32,772 nucleotides of DNA from Methylacidiphilum sp. Yel (GCF_004421185.1 NZ_LXQB01000041.1:1-32772), one strand, 5' to 3'; shown: positions 8,307-16,193, counted from the first letter of the stretch. Numbers and translations are program-made. The notes: generated by a model not told the origin, from the sequence alone.

Positions 8307-8750
8307 ATGAAAATCGCTTTAGGGTCTGATCATGCAGGATTTCATTATAAAGAGAAGGTAAAAAAATTCTTAGAAGAGTCTTGTCTAGAAGTCATTGATT
8401 GCGGAACATTTGCTGCTGATCCTCCAGTAGATTATCCCGATTATATAAGACCAGCTGCCTTATTGGTCGCCCAAGGAAAAGCCGATAGAGCAATCGTTTT
8501 CGGAGGTTCGGGCAATGGAGAAGCTATGGTTGCCAACAAAGTCAAAGGGATACGTTGTGCCTACTGTTTTAATGAGGAATCGGCACGCCTAGGCAGGCTC
8601 CATAATGATGCAAATGCTATCTCTATGGGAGAAAGATTAATTTCTGAAGAAATGGCTTTGAAGATAGTTAAAATTTTTCTAGAAACCCCTTTCGAAGGCG
8701 GTCGGCATATTCAACGAATCAAAAAAATGATGGATTACGAAAATGTCTAG
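8307..8750 (+). CDS. rpiB: Ribose-5-phosphate isomerase B, Glu-type
   Basis: RpiB/LacAB-family isomerase of 147 residues, interconverting ribulose 5-phosphate and ribose 5-phosphate. The N-terminus MKIALGSDHAGFHYKE is characteristic. The active-site loop reads GGSGNGEAMVANK, with Glu72 where E. coli RpiB has its catalytic Cys in a CGTG-type loop. This resembles the actinobacterial (M. tuberculosis) type, in which Glu is the base. Downstream RCAYC and LHNDANAISMGERLI match the rest of the family. It stands just after gnd, whose product is its substrate, which supports the assignment. Confidence 0.9.
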   Translation: MKIALGSDHAGFHYKEKVKKFLEESCLEVIDCGTFAADPPVDYPDYIRPAALLVAQGKADRAIVFGGSGNGEAMVANKVKGIRCAYCFNEESARLGRLHNDANAISMGERLISEEMALKIVKIFLETPFEGGRHIQRIKKMMDYENV

Positions 8751-8808
8751 AAACTTTCTACCATCTAGACGCAAACTTTCAACTTTCCTTAAATCATAGA
8801 GGGCTGTT

Positions 8809-8836
8809 CCTTTACTAAAGGACTTTACTAAAGGAC
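8809..8836. repeat. Tandem 13-base repeat with palindromic core
   Basis: TTTACTAAAGGAC occurs twice head to tail (8811-8823 and 8824-8836). With the two preceding C residues the first copy forms the palindrome CCTTTA-C-TAAAGG. It lies between rpiB (+) and the convergent RloB-like gene (-). It may be a protein-binding site or a chance duplication. Confidence 0.4.
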
Positions 8837-8917
8837 GGTGTCCATGGCTTGAAGGTTAGAATAGTGTCCTAACCATCCCTAGATTTTCTAAAAAATACAC
8901 ATATCTCTCTTACTATT

Positions 8918-8956
8918 AGCCTCTGGCGGGTAAAAGAAGTAGCGCTTCTGGAGGCT
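8918..8956 (-). other. Imperfect stem-loop beyond the RloB-like gene
   Basis: AGCCTC (8918-8923) pairs with GAGGCT (8951-8956), enclosing a second stem AGAAG (8935-8939) with CTTCT (8945-8949). On the minus strand it lies 33-71 bases past the stop of the RloB-like gene. It could mark the transcript end, but no immediate U-run follows. Confidence 0.3.
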
Positions 8957-8988
8957 CAGTCATTTGCAGCTCCTTACCAAAGGTATTG

Positions 8989-9498
8989 TTATTTAGTGCA
9001 GGGCCAACCCATCCATTGGAGAAGCGTCTGTAACTGTTTTATCTCCTTTGCCGCTGCCGCTCGTTCTACTTCCTTGCGGCCGATTCTGCGTAAATCATAC
9101 TTTCTTAGTGGCTTTCTTCCTAACCATTCCGTTAGATTTCCCTGTTCATTGCCAAAATGTCTCCGCAAAAATCCTTCATAATCGGGTTCTTGCCAGATAA
9201 TGAGAAAGCCGTTTTTTTGGGCTTTTTCTTCTGCTTTCTGACATTCTATTGGATTTTTGCTACACAGATCCTTATCCATGAGAATCGCCTTTTTCATTTT
9301 TTTGTAGGAGTTCATTTTTGCTTCTTTGATTGCTGTTTGAATCATTTTACTCAGCCCACCCCCGTTTAGAACAAGAGCTTTAAGAAAAACGGCTAGATTC
9401 TGTTCCTCTGCCAGCTCGTTAAGACGGGCTACGTATGCTTGCTCGCTTTTGCCTTCACAAGCCACAAATATACCTTTTTTCTTGGTTCGTTTCCTCAT
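8989..9498 (-). CDS. RloB-like protein, putative Toprim-type effector
   Basis: A 169-residue protein with RloB-family hallmarks. It has FVACEGKSE (E15) at the N-terminus, ILMDKDL with Asp75 and Asp77 after a predicted beta strand, and QEPDYEGFLRRHF (104-115), matching the family's PxFExWLxxHF signature. The Glu plus DxD pattern resembles a Toprim-type metal site. RloB/AbiLii-like proteins are partners of AAA ATPases in anti-phage cassettes; the biochemical activity here is inferred. The open frame extends upstream to 9534, but the ATG at 9498 is preferred because it overlaps the ATPase stop as ATGA and gives the family's normal N-terminus. It is the second gene of a two-gene unit. Confidence 0.75.
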   Translation of the reverse strand: MRKRTKKKGIFVACEGKSEQAYVARLNELAEEQNLAVFLKALVLNGGGLSKMIQTAIKEAKMNSYKKMKKAILMDKDLCSKNPIECQKAEEKAQKNGFLIIWQEPDYEGFLRRHFGNEQGNLTEWLGRKPLRKYDLRRIGRKEVERAAAAKEIKQLQTLLQWMGWPCTK

Positions 9499-10688
9499 CC
9501 AATGTTTGGGAGAGCACCATAGGCACCATGCCAATAGCCTCGCACAAAGTCTTCCCCTTTAGGGATATCTTTAATGTCAGCCAGCCGGTACATCCTGGTA
9601 TATCCTTCTTTTGGGGTTTGCTTGCAGAAAAGGATTTCTTCTTTTTGAAGTTCCTTTAGGAGTAGAATATTGTGGCAGCTAAAGAATAGCTGAGCATTTA
9701 AGGGATTCGTTTCGGGATCCCAAAACCAACTGACAATCTCCCGAAGCACTTCCGGGTGAATGGAAGCATCAAGCTCATCAAGAACAGCGATCCCTCCAGT
9801 CCCCAAAGCTATCCAAAGAGCCGGGTAAGAGCGAAGAAAGGATTGGGTGCCATTACTTTCAAAAACCCATGGAATCGATTCAGTTAAGCCCTCATGTATA
9901 AAAGTAAGGTCATTGGAAGAAAGCGTTAGTTCAAGAAGTCCTAAATCCAGCCGGCGCAGTTCCCGGTTGGCATCTTCCAGAAGTTTTGGGTTCTTTTGAA
10001 ACAGAGAAATCAGCCGCTGAACAGACAGATCTTCCTTAACCCACAAAAGATTGGACCAAACTGTCTGCAAAGCCTTATGGACCTCAATGGCTATCTGATG
10101 CCCTAGCTGTGCATAGGTGGAAATGACGCTTGCGTTTGAACGGACTTTGAAAATGGGAGGGGTTTCGGATTTAAATGGGAAGATTGGAAACAAATCGCTT
10201 CCTTGGACAATGCCATCACATCCCCGTTCAAATACTAGAAAGGGCTTCCGTTCCGTGCTGGGATGGTAGAAAAGAGATTCTTTTGTGACCGATCCTTCCT
10301 GGCCTTGAATCTCAAGCCCATACCGATACACTCCCGCTTCTGCTTCTCTTCCGGGAAATAACGATCTTAATCCGATTTCCACTGCAAGCCGCGTTGGCTT
10401 TTTTGCCCAATCTTCCTTTTTAAACTGAAAAGCCGGCAGCGGCTGAGTTGGTGAAAGGGAGAAGAAGCTATCTCTAGCAAACCAAGCCAAAAACGCAATT
10501 GCCCGAAGGAAAACTGTTTTTCCCGAAGCATTTGGCCCAAAGACAGCTACCACCTTAGGTGCCCGTTTCTTAGAATTTGGATAGATTGCTGCAAAATGAG
10601 GATCCTCATCAGGGACTCGTAAGGAAAAATTAATCTCTAGTCGTTCGGCTACGGAGAAAAAATTTTCGATTTCTAGCCGGAAAAGCAT
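9495..10688 (-). CDS. AAA-family ATPase, RloA/AbiL-like
   Basis: A 397-residue ABC-like ATPase of the AAA_15/AAA_21 (OLD/RloA-like) type. N-terminal LFRLEIENFFSV is the usual opening strand. Walker A GPNASGKT is at 51-58, Walker B GIAVLDELD near 299-307 (Asp304, Glu305) with IHPEVLR following, and the switch His lies in FFSCHN (337-340). The region between the motifs is variable, as in this group. Such ATPases sense infection and hold or activate a small effector (compare AbiL, PARIS, RloA/RloB); here the effector candidate is the overlapping downstream RloB-like gene. A promoter-like pair lies just upstream. The defence function is inferred from domain pairing only. It could instead be a chromosomal OLD-type ATPase of unknown role. 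Confidence 0.8.
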   Translation of the reverse strand: MLFRLEIENFFSVAERLEINFSLRVPDEDPHFAAIYPNSKKRAPKVVAVFGPNASGKTVFLRAIAFLAWFARDSFFSLSPTQPLPAFQFKKEDWAKKPTRLAVEIGLRSLFPGREAEAGVYRYGLEIQGQEGSVTKESLFYHPSTERKPFLVFERGCDGIVQGSDLFPIFPFKSETPPIFKVRSNASVISTYAQLGHQIAIEVHKALQTVWSNLLWVKEDLSVQRLISLFQKNPKLLEDANRELRRLDLGLLELTLSSNDLTFIHEGLTESIPWVFESNGTQSFLRSYPALWIALGTGGIAVLDELDASIHPEVLREIVSWFWDPETNPLNAQLFFSCHNILLLKELQKEEILFCKQTPKEGYTRMYRLADIKDIPKGEDFVRGYWHGAYGALPNIG

Positions 10689-10706
10689 GTTTTGCTTAAT
10701 CTTTTA

Positions 10707-10737
10707 CTTATATTGAGAAATTTACTTGATATTTCAA
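10707..10737 (-). promoter_or_regulatory. Possible promoter of the ATPase/RloB unit
   Basis: On the minus strand, TTGAAA (complement of 10732-10737) and TATAAG (complement of 10707-10712) are separated by 19 bases, slightly long for sigma70. The -10 hexamer lies 18 bases before the ATG at 10688, so the leader would be very short. Tentative. Confidence 0.3.
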
Positions 10738-10804
10738 AAGCTAGAAGGAGAGTTTTTTTAACTTTTTCTATGCAACAATGACTAAAAGAATGGCAAAAGA
10801 GAAG

Positions 10805-10877
10805 CGCACTCAGAGGGATTCGAACCCCCAACCCTCGGTTCCGAAGACCGATGCTCTAGCCGTTGAGCTATGAGTGC
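10805..10877 (-). tRNA. tRNA-Arg (anticodon UCG)
   Basis: A cloverleaf can be drawn on the minus strand. Acceptor stem GCACTCA/TGAGTGC, D arm GCTC..GAGC, anticodon stem TCGGT/ACCGA around loop CTTCGGA (anticodon TCG, reading CGA), variable loop GGGTT, and T arm GGGGG-TTCGAAT-CCCTC with one G-T pair. The discriminator is G and CCA is not encoded. Its 3' end faces the ATPase/RloB cassette about 115 bases away, a common setting for accessory genes, but no duplicated tRNA end was found. Confidence 0.93.
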
Positions 10878-10983
10878 ATGCAGCTAAAAATATAATACTA
10901 ATGCCACAAAAGAATGAAAAAGGGAATACGATAGCATCTATTATTTTCTTGTTAACAATTTTTAAATTTAATAAATTTCAAAC

Positions 10984-13863
10984 TTGATATCCAAACGCAA
11001 TTTTAGTTTCTCTTTACGATTTTCGGAAGGAATGTCTAATTTTATTTTTTATTTGGTTTCTTTTCTATGTTTGCCTTTGGTCATTTGCCATCTTCAGGCT
11101 TCTCAAAATGAAAAAGGAATAGACCAAGGGTATAGTTCTACGGGTCTTCGGATTAATTATTCAGAAATACCCGGATATCATTTAGAAGATATAGTTGTAG
11201 ATACAGATTCAGGTGAAATCCCTGTTTCTGGAGCTACAGCCATAGCGATAAACCCAATCGAAGATACCCTGCTACTTTTGACAAGCGGCTACAATAAGCA
11301 TTTTAATCCAAATGGACAAGCCATTGCTGAGCAATCTAAAGAATATATCTTTATTTACGATATCTCACGAGGCTATCCTCAAAAAATGGCTACGGTGAGT
11401 GTCCCCAACGCTTTTATGGGGATCGATTGGAATCCAAATGGAAGGGAATTTTATGTATCTGGCGGCATGGACGATGTTATTTATGCTTTTAAAGGTTTTG
11501 AACAACATTGGTCCATTTCTCGTCCTCCTCTAAGCCTTAATCATTCGAAAGGAAATGGGATTGAGACTAAACCAGTTGTTTCTGGCCTTCGAGTCAGTCC
11601 AGACGGGAAATTCCTTGTCTGTGCTAATTTTACTAATGATTCCATTAGCATGATCGATTTAGAAAATTGGAAGAAAATTGGAGAACTTGATCTACGTCCT
11701 GGGAAAATCGATCCTAGATATGTCGGAACTCCGGGTGGGGAATATCCATTAGACATCGCTTGGATAGGCAATGATAAAATTTATGTTTCAAGCCTTAGAG
11801 ATAGAGAAATAGACATCATAAGCTTCGAAAATAACCTCATGAAATTTTCCAAAAAACTCTATCTTCAAGGCCAACCGAATCGAATCATTGTCAACAGCAC
11901 TTTTAATCGAGCCTATATTACTGAAGATAATGCTGACCGATTAACTATTATCGATACAAGCATCGACAAAGTCATAGAATCCATCCCGACAATGGGACAA
12001 CCTTCTTGGAAGTTGCTCCAAGGCGCTGCTCCCAATAACCTCTCACTCGATCCTAGCGGCAAGTTCCTTTATGTCACTAATGGTGGAATGAACTGTCTTT
12101 CACTCATCAAACTAAGCCCCTATGCTCAAGGGATCACAAAAAAGAAAAATCCTCAATCCAAAAGCGAGCTTTTATGCCTCATTCCAACAGGCTGGTACCC
12201 TTCTGCCGTGGGCCTACGATCCGACGGAAAATGGATTTATGTCTGTAATTTTAAAAGCCGATTTGGCCCAAACAACGAACAATGGGAAAAACCAATAGCG
12301 TTAAATAACGATTTTTTTAAAAAGTGGTTATCGAAAAATCAATTTATCCTACAAAAATACTATTCGACTCTTTTGAGTTTTCCTCAACTCAAAGCTAACA
12401 CTTATAAAACTCTTACGGAAGCTGTCATTGAAAATAATCATCTAAAAGAAACTTCCAAAGAGTCACTTTCTCTTTTTAGCAAACTCCACACTCTGGTGCA
12501 TCATGTCCTTTATATTATCAAAGAAAATAGAAGTTACGATCAGCTTTTTGGCGATCTGAAATCGGGTAATGGAGATCCAAATCTTGCGATTTTAGCACCC
12601 TATGCCCCCAATCACAGAAAACTGGCCTCTCAATTCGTCCTTTTAGACAACTTTTTTGATAGTGGAGAAGTGAGCGGCAATGGTTGGCTTTGGAGTACGG
12701 CAGCGAGGTCCTTAGACATCACTGAAAAAACTGTTCCACTCCACTATAGTGGTCGTGGCATCACTTATGATTGGGAAGGGATGAACAGAAATATCAATAT
12801 TGGGGAATCGTCTTTTGAATCCAGAAAAAAAGCTGATCCACTTTTACCCAAAGATCCAGACATTCTCCCAGGAAATAGCGATATTTCTGCTCCCGATGGA
12901 CCAGAAGGAGAGTTAGGGCTGGGATATCTCTGGGACGAAGCAATAAGAAAAGGAATCTCCATACGAAATTATGGGTTTTTTGGAGATTTGACTCGATATC
13001 ATTTACCCAAAGATCATCCCTCATTTATTCCTTTAGCTAGGAATCCCTACAAGGAAAATATCGTTCAATTTTTCCCAACTAAAGTTTCCCTAGCTAAAGT
13101 CAGTGATCTTTTTTACCGCGGATTCGATATGAAATACCCAGATTTTTGGAGGTTTAAAGAATGGGAAAGGGAATTTGATGATTTTGTAAAAAATCATAAT
13201 CTTCCTACGCTGGAACTAATAAGGCTTCCCCACGATCATTTTGGATTATTTGGTCAAGGAATAGATAAAATTGATACAGTAGAAACTCAGATGGCAGACA
13301 ATGATTATGCCCTTGGACTCATTGTTGAAAAGATCGCCCATAGCCCTTATAAAGATGACACTCTTATTTTTGTGATTGAAGACGACGCGCAAAATGGAGT
13401 TGACCATGTGGATGCCCATCGAAGCATAGCACTGATTATTGGTCCATATGTTAAACAAGGAATTACTATCTCCACTAGATACACAACAATTAATCTTATC
13501 AAGACCATTGAAAAAATTCTTGGTCTGGGTCCATTATCTCTTTTCGATCAATTTTCTCAACCTATGAGCAATATCTTTGATTTGAAACAAAAAAACTGGT
13601 CTTATACAGCAATCATTCCAGAAATACTGAACACGACCGATCTTCCTCTTCCGAATAAAAAACCAATCCAACATCCAGCTCATGATAGCGCGTTCTGGAA
13701 CGCGTTGATGTCAGAGGAAGATTTTTCCAACGCAGATCAATTGGATGTCGATCGCTTTAATAAGGCTTTGTGGATAGGGTTGAAAGGAAATAATCAACCC
13801 TATCCTCGTTTAAAATTAAAAATAAGAACTAAAAATGCTTTCGACAAAGAAATTAAGGAATAA
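10984..13863 (+). CDS. Exported beta-propeller/phosphoesterase fusion protein
   Basis: A 959-residue protein with an N-terminal hydrophobic export segment (FIFYLVSFLCLPLVICHL). A YncE/YVTN-like beta-propeller (about 50-430) carries repeats such as VSPDGKFLVCANFTNDSISMID and LDPSGKFLYVTNGGMN. A C-terminal phosphoesterase domain of the alkaline-phosphatase superfamily (PF04185-like, about 500-880) shows IIKENRSYDQLFGDL near 514, FDSGEVSGNGW and IEDDAQNGVDHVDAHR near 798. It probably acts outside the cytoplasm on phosphate esters or phospholipids; the substrate is unknown. The TTG start at 10984 supplies the positively charged residues expected before the signal segment. An ATG at 11032 is the alternative but lacks such charges. 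Its 3' end overlaps the convergent downstream gene. Confidence 0.8.
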   Translation: MISKRNFSFSLRFSEGMSNFIFYLVSFLCLPLVICHLQASQNEKGIDQGYSSTGLRINYSEIPGYHLEDIVVDTDSGEIPVSGATAIAINPIEDTLLLLTSGYNKHFNPNGQAIAEQSKEYIFIYDISRGYPQKMATVSVPNAFMGIDWNPNGREFYVSGGMDDVIYAFKGFEQHWSISRPPLSLNHSKGNGIETKPVVSGLRVSPDGKFLVCANFTNDSISMIDLENWKKIGELDLRPGKIDPRYVGTPGGEYPLDIAWIGNDKIYVSSLRDREIDIISFENNLMKFSKKLYLQGQPNRIIVNSTFNRAYITEDNADRLTIIDTSIDKVIESIPTMGQPSWKLLQGAAPNNLSLDPSGKFLYVTNGGMNCLSLIKLSPYAQGITKKKNPQSKSELLCLIPTGWYPSAVGLRSDGKWIYVCNFKSRFGPNNEQWEKPIALNNDFFKKWLSKNQFILQKYYSTLLSFPQLKANTYKTLTEAVIENNHLKETSKESLSLFSKLHTLVHHVLYIIKENRSYDQLFGDLKSGNGDPNLAILAPYAPNHRKLASQFVLLDNFFDSGEVSGNGWLWSTAARSLDITEKTVPLHYSGRGITYDWEGMNRNINIGESSFESRKKADPLLPKDPDILPGNSDISAPDGPEGELGLGYLWDEAIRKGISIRNYGFFGDLTRYHLPKDHPSFIPLARNPYKENIVQFFPTKVSLAKVSDLFYRGFDMKYPDFWRFKEWEREFDDFVKNHNLPTLELIRLPHDHFGLFGQGIDKIDTVETQMADNDYALGLIVEKIAHSPYKDDTLIFVIEDDAQNGVDHVDAHRSIALIIGPYVKQGITISTRYTTINLIKTIEKILGLGPLSLFDQFSQPMSNIFDLKQKNWSYTAIIPEILNTTDLPLPNKKPIQHPAHDSAFWNALMSEEDFSNADQLDVDRFNKALWIGLKGNNQPYPRLKLKIRTKNAFDKEIKE

Positions 13864-14194
13864 TTTCAGCATCTTCAATCAGATGATACCCATCTGCACT
13901 GACTAATTTGCCTTTGACCGTGACTTTTTGGTCGGCATACTTGGCGGCTTCTTTCCCTATTGGCTTATGTTCTCCAACAATTATATATAGTTTTCCATCT
14001 TCTCCCTTCAATCCAGGGGGCAAACCAGCATTAAGACAAGTACGGCCACATTTCATGTGCTTTTCACCACGAGCAGCATGATCGATATAACAGACCAAAT
14101 CGACTAGTTCTCCTTTAACAGTTACCTGTTCAGCTGCAAATAACCAAGAGCCCTGAAAAGCAACAAGAATGAGAGCAAAAATAAATTTTTTCAA
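13853..14194 (-). CDS. Small exported Cys/His protein of unknown function
   Basis: A 113-residue precursor with a clear signal peptide (MKKFIFALILVAFQGSWLFA, cleavage near residue 20). The mature part looks all-beta, with two similar TVKGxLV strands (VTVKGELVDL and VTVKGKLVSADG), suggesting an OB-like fold. C35, H39, H46, C49 and C53 are clustered in VCYIDHAARGEKHMKCGRTC, a plausible metal, haem or copper site. I do not recognise an established function. The start is TTG at 14194, decided by a near-perfect AAGGAGGT six bases upstream. The stop lies within the end of the convergent phosphoesterase gene, so the two 3' ends overlap by 11 bases. Confidence 0.7.
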   Translation of the reverse strand: MKKFIFALILVAFQGSWLFAAEQVTVKGELVDLVCYIDHAARGEKHMKCGRTCLNAGLPPGLKGEDGKLYIIVGEHKPIGKEAAKYADQKVTVKGKLVSADGYHLIEDAEIIP

Positions 14195-14200
14195 TGCTTA

Positions 14201-14208
14201 CCTCCTTG
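14201..14208 (-). promoter_or_regulatory. Strong Shine-Dalgarno that selects a TTG start
   Basis: The minus strand reads CAAGGAGGTAAGCATTG. The AAGGAGG core six bases before TTG is the strongest ribosome binding site I saw in the window, where most starts have a weak one or none. Confidence 0.75.
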
Positions 14209-14233
14209 AGAATTAGTAATTTATATATTTTTT

Positions 14234-14247
14234 CATACCATAGTATG
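14234..14247. repeat. Short dyad CATAC-N4-GTATG
   Basis: A perfect 5-base inverted repeat separated by CATA, inside the AT-rich spacer between the divergent exported-protein gene (-) and the cation transporter (+). It is positioned like an operator about 40 bases before the small exported gene. Its short length means chance is possible. Confidence 0.3.
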
Positions 14248-14354
14248 TTCTCAAAAAAAATAAAATTTTTATAAAAAATGGAAATGAATCCTTGTTCCAA
14301 AATGATAAACTATTGCAAGCTTCTTCTATCTGGCTAATCGAATCTTTTGTTTGA

Positions 14355-15218
14355 ATGAACCAACAAAAGCAGATCAACCTCTTCGTTTGCTTAAGCATTC
14401 TGGTCAATTTCCTTTTGGCTGCTGGAAAAATTTCTTTTGGACTTAGTGGCCATTCCTTTGCTTTAATTGCCGATGGTCTAGAATCTTTGGCTGATATAGG
14501 TTCTTCATTGCTTGTATGGTTTGGAATAAAAATTTCTCAAATTCCTCCTGACCCTGACCATCCTTTTGGCCATGGGAAAGCTGATCCTATAGCCGCATTC
14601 ACTGTCTCCATACTCCTTTTGCTTTGCACACTATTCGTAGCCATCGAAGCCATAAAAAACTTATGGGTTTCTACCCCCTTGCCTTCCCTCTATACCCTTC
14701 CTGCTATTGGCATGATCGTCATTATAAAAGAGATTTTTTATAGAATCTTTAAGAAACTTGGAGAAAATACCGGCAGTCTTGTTTTATGTGCTGATTCCTG
14801 GCACCATCGCTCTGATGCATTCTCTTCTCTAGCCGCGTTTTTGGGAATTTTTATCGCAGTTACTACTGGGTTAAAACAGGCAGACAGCATCGCAGCGATC
14901 CTATCAGCTATAATCATTTTTTGGAACAGCATTCATCTTATTAGACCTTCTTTCCTTGAAATGATGGATACGGCTCCTTCAAAGAACATTGAACAGAAAA
15001 TCCGAAATATCGCAGAAGAAGTTCCAGGAGTCATAAAGATTGAAAAATGTCGGATTCGCAAAAGCGGCCAAGGTCTACTGATGGATATCCATGTGATGGT
15101 ATCCGGCTCGCTGACAGTTAGAGAAGGACATATTATCGGCCATAAAGTTAAAGATAAACTCTGTGCTTCCCCAATGAATATCACCGATGTGGTCGTCCAT
15201 ATCGAACCAGTAGAGTGA
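14355..15218 (+). CDS. Cation diffusion facilitator transporter
   Basis: CDF-family antiporter of 287 residues with six predicted membrane helices and a cytoplasmic C-terminal domain (about 205-287). Site residues are E43/D47 in ADGLESLAD (TM2) and H150/D154 in WHHRSD (TM5). The DPDHPFGHGKAD loop (about 66-77) is the second metal site of the family. CDF proteins export Zn2+, Fe2+, Mn2+ or Co2+ in exchange for protons. The Glu in the first position of TM2, where Zn transporters have His or Asp, makes the metal uncertain. The ATG at 14355 gives the expected short cytoplasmic N-terminus. Confidence 0.88.
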   Translation: MNQQKQINLFVCLSILVNFLLAAGKISFGLSGHSFALIADGLESLADIGSSLLVWFGIKISQIPPDPDHPFGHGKADPIAAFTVSILLLLCTLFVAIEAIKNLWVSTPLPSLYTLPAIGMIVIIKEIFYRIFKKLGENTGSLVLCADSWHHRSDAFSSLAAFLGIFIAVTTGLKQADSIAAILSAIIIFWNSIHLIRPSFLEMMDTAPSKNIEQKIRNIAEEVPGVIKIEKCRIRKSGQGLLMDIHVMVSGSLTVREGHIIGHKVKDKLCASPMNITDVVVHIEPVE

Positions 15219-15383
15219 TCTGCTTTCCTGTTCCGTTGATAGTCGACTCGTATAGGATCAATCCCATTGATGCCATTTCTTTAGTCCTCCTCCCGTGGTG
15301 ATCCCAAAGAACACACAGCGACTAAGCTTGGCAAATCGGATTTAAACTAGCTTTCTTGCTCGTATTTAATTCCCTATCTCCTC

Positions 15384-16193
15384 TTAGACATTGACAGCTG
15401 TAGAGAAAGCTCGGCTGTATTTTAAAGAAAGCGGGTGTCTTGGACCAAGATATCGAAATAAGCTACGAACCGCCTTTAAGACTATTCCTTCTCCAATATT
15501 TTTATTTATATGTAAGAGAGAAATCCAATTAAACAGGCCTTTTTCTATATCCAATTTTTTAATTGCTTCCAGCCCCTCCACAAAACGTATTTTTTCTTCA
15601 GTTTCACCCAATTTTTCTATTTCCTTGCCAAGCAAGAAAGTTCCAAGAGATTTGACTGCCTCATAGAAGGATGGATCTTCCGATTCAATTTCAGGTTGAA
15701 GAACAGCCAGCGCTTTTTGCGGATCGGACAAAAGAAGGAATTTTGCATAGATTAAAACCTCTTGGGGATTCTCTGGCTTTCCCTTTTCTTTTTCAAAAGC
15801 TTCGATCGCCTCATGGAACTTACCTTGTTCAAATAAATCGAGAGCGGTTTTCCATTTTATCTTCTGCCCCTTTTGACTCAAATTTTTCTCCAGCCAACTC
15901 TTAATAGCTTTTTTGGGTTGCAAACCAATGAAGCGGTCTTTTTCCTCACCATCAATAAATATCCTCACATCGGGAATTCCACTCACTCCGTAGGCTACAG
16001 CCACTGCTTCTTGTTCATCAACATTCACTTTTGCTAAATCCCATTTTCCTTGCGCTTCGGCTGCCAACTCTTCTAGCAGGGGAGACAACATGCGGCATGG
16101 ACCGCACCACGCTGCCCAAAAGTCCACAACAACAGGGATGGTTTTGCTTCTATGGATAACCTCTTGTTCAAAATCGTTTACATCGAAAATCAT
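15384..16193 (-). CDS. cnoX: Thioredoxin-domain protein with TPR region (CnoX/YbbN-like)
   Basis: A 269-residue cytoplasmic protein. The N-terminal thioredoxin domain (1-105) has active site WCGPC (C30 and C33) and the cis-Pro in SGIPDV. The C-terminal helical region (about 115-269) resembles the TPR tail of YbbN/CnoX, a chaperedoxin that protects proteins from oxidation and delivers them to chaperones. E. coli CnoX has lost the CxxC, but this one keeps it, so redox activity is expected. AAGGA lies 5 bases before the ATG. It is the last gene of the aroK-proC-methyltransferase unit, 10 bases after the methyltransferase stop. The function is inferred from the domain order. Confidence 0.8.
   Translation of the reverse strand: MIFDVNDFEQEVIHRSKTIPVVVDFWAAWCGPCRMLSPLLEELAAEAQGKWDLAKVNVDEQEAVAVAYGVSGIPDVRIFIDGEEKDRFIGLQPKKAIKSWLEKNLSQKGQKIKWKTALDLFEQGKFHEAIEAFEKEKGKPENPQEVLIYAKFLLLSDPQKALAVLQPEIESEDPSFYEAVKSLGTFLLGKEIEKLGETEEKIRFVEGLEAIKKLDIEKGLFNWISLLHINKNIGEGIVLKAVRSLFRYLGPRHPLSLKYSRAFSTAVNV

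Noticed and set aside
9435..9659. Plus-strand open frames opposite the ATPase/RloB genes
   Set aside because: They lie antisense to two well-supported coding regions and show no family motifs.
8751..10804. Integrase-type island with attachment sites at the tRNA-Arg end
   Set aside because: No integrase, and no copy of the tRNA 3' sequence was found between rpiB and the cassette.
15257..15271. ATCAAT-CCC-ATTGAT hairpin as terminator after the cation transporter
   Set aside because: Six AT-rich base pairs without a following U-run are too weak to call a terminator.
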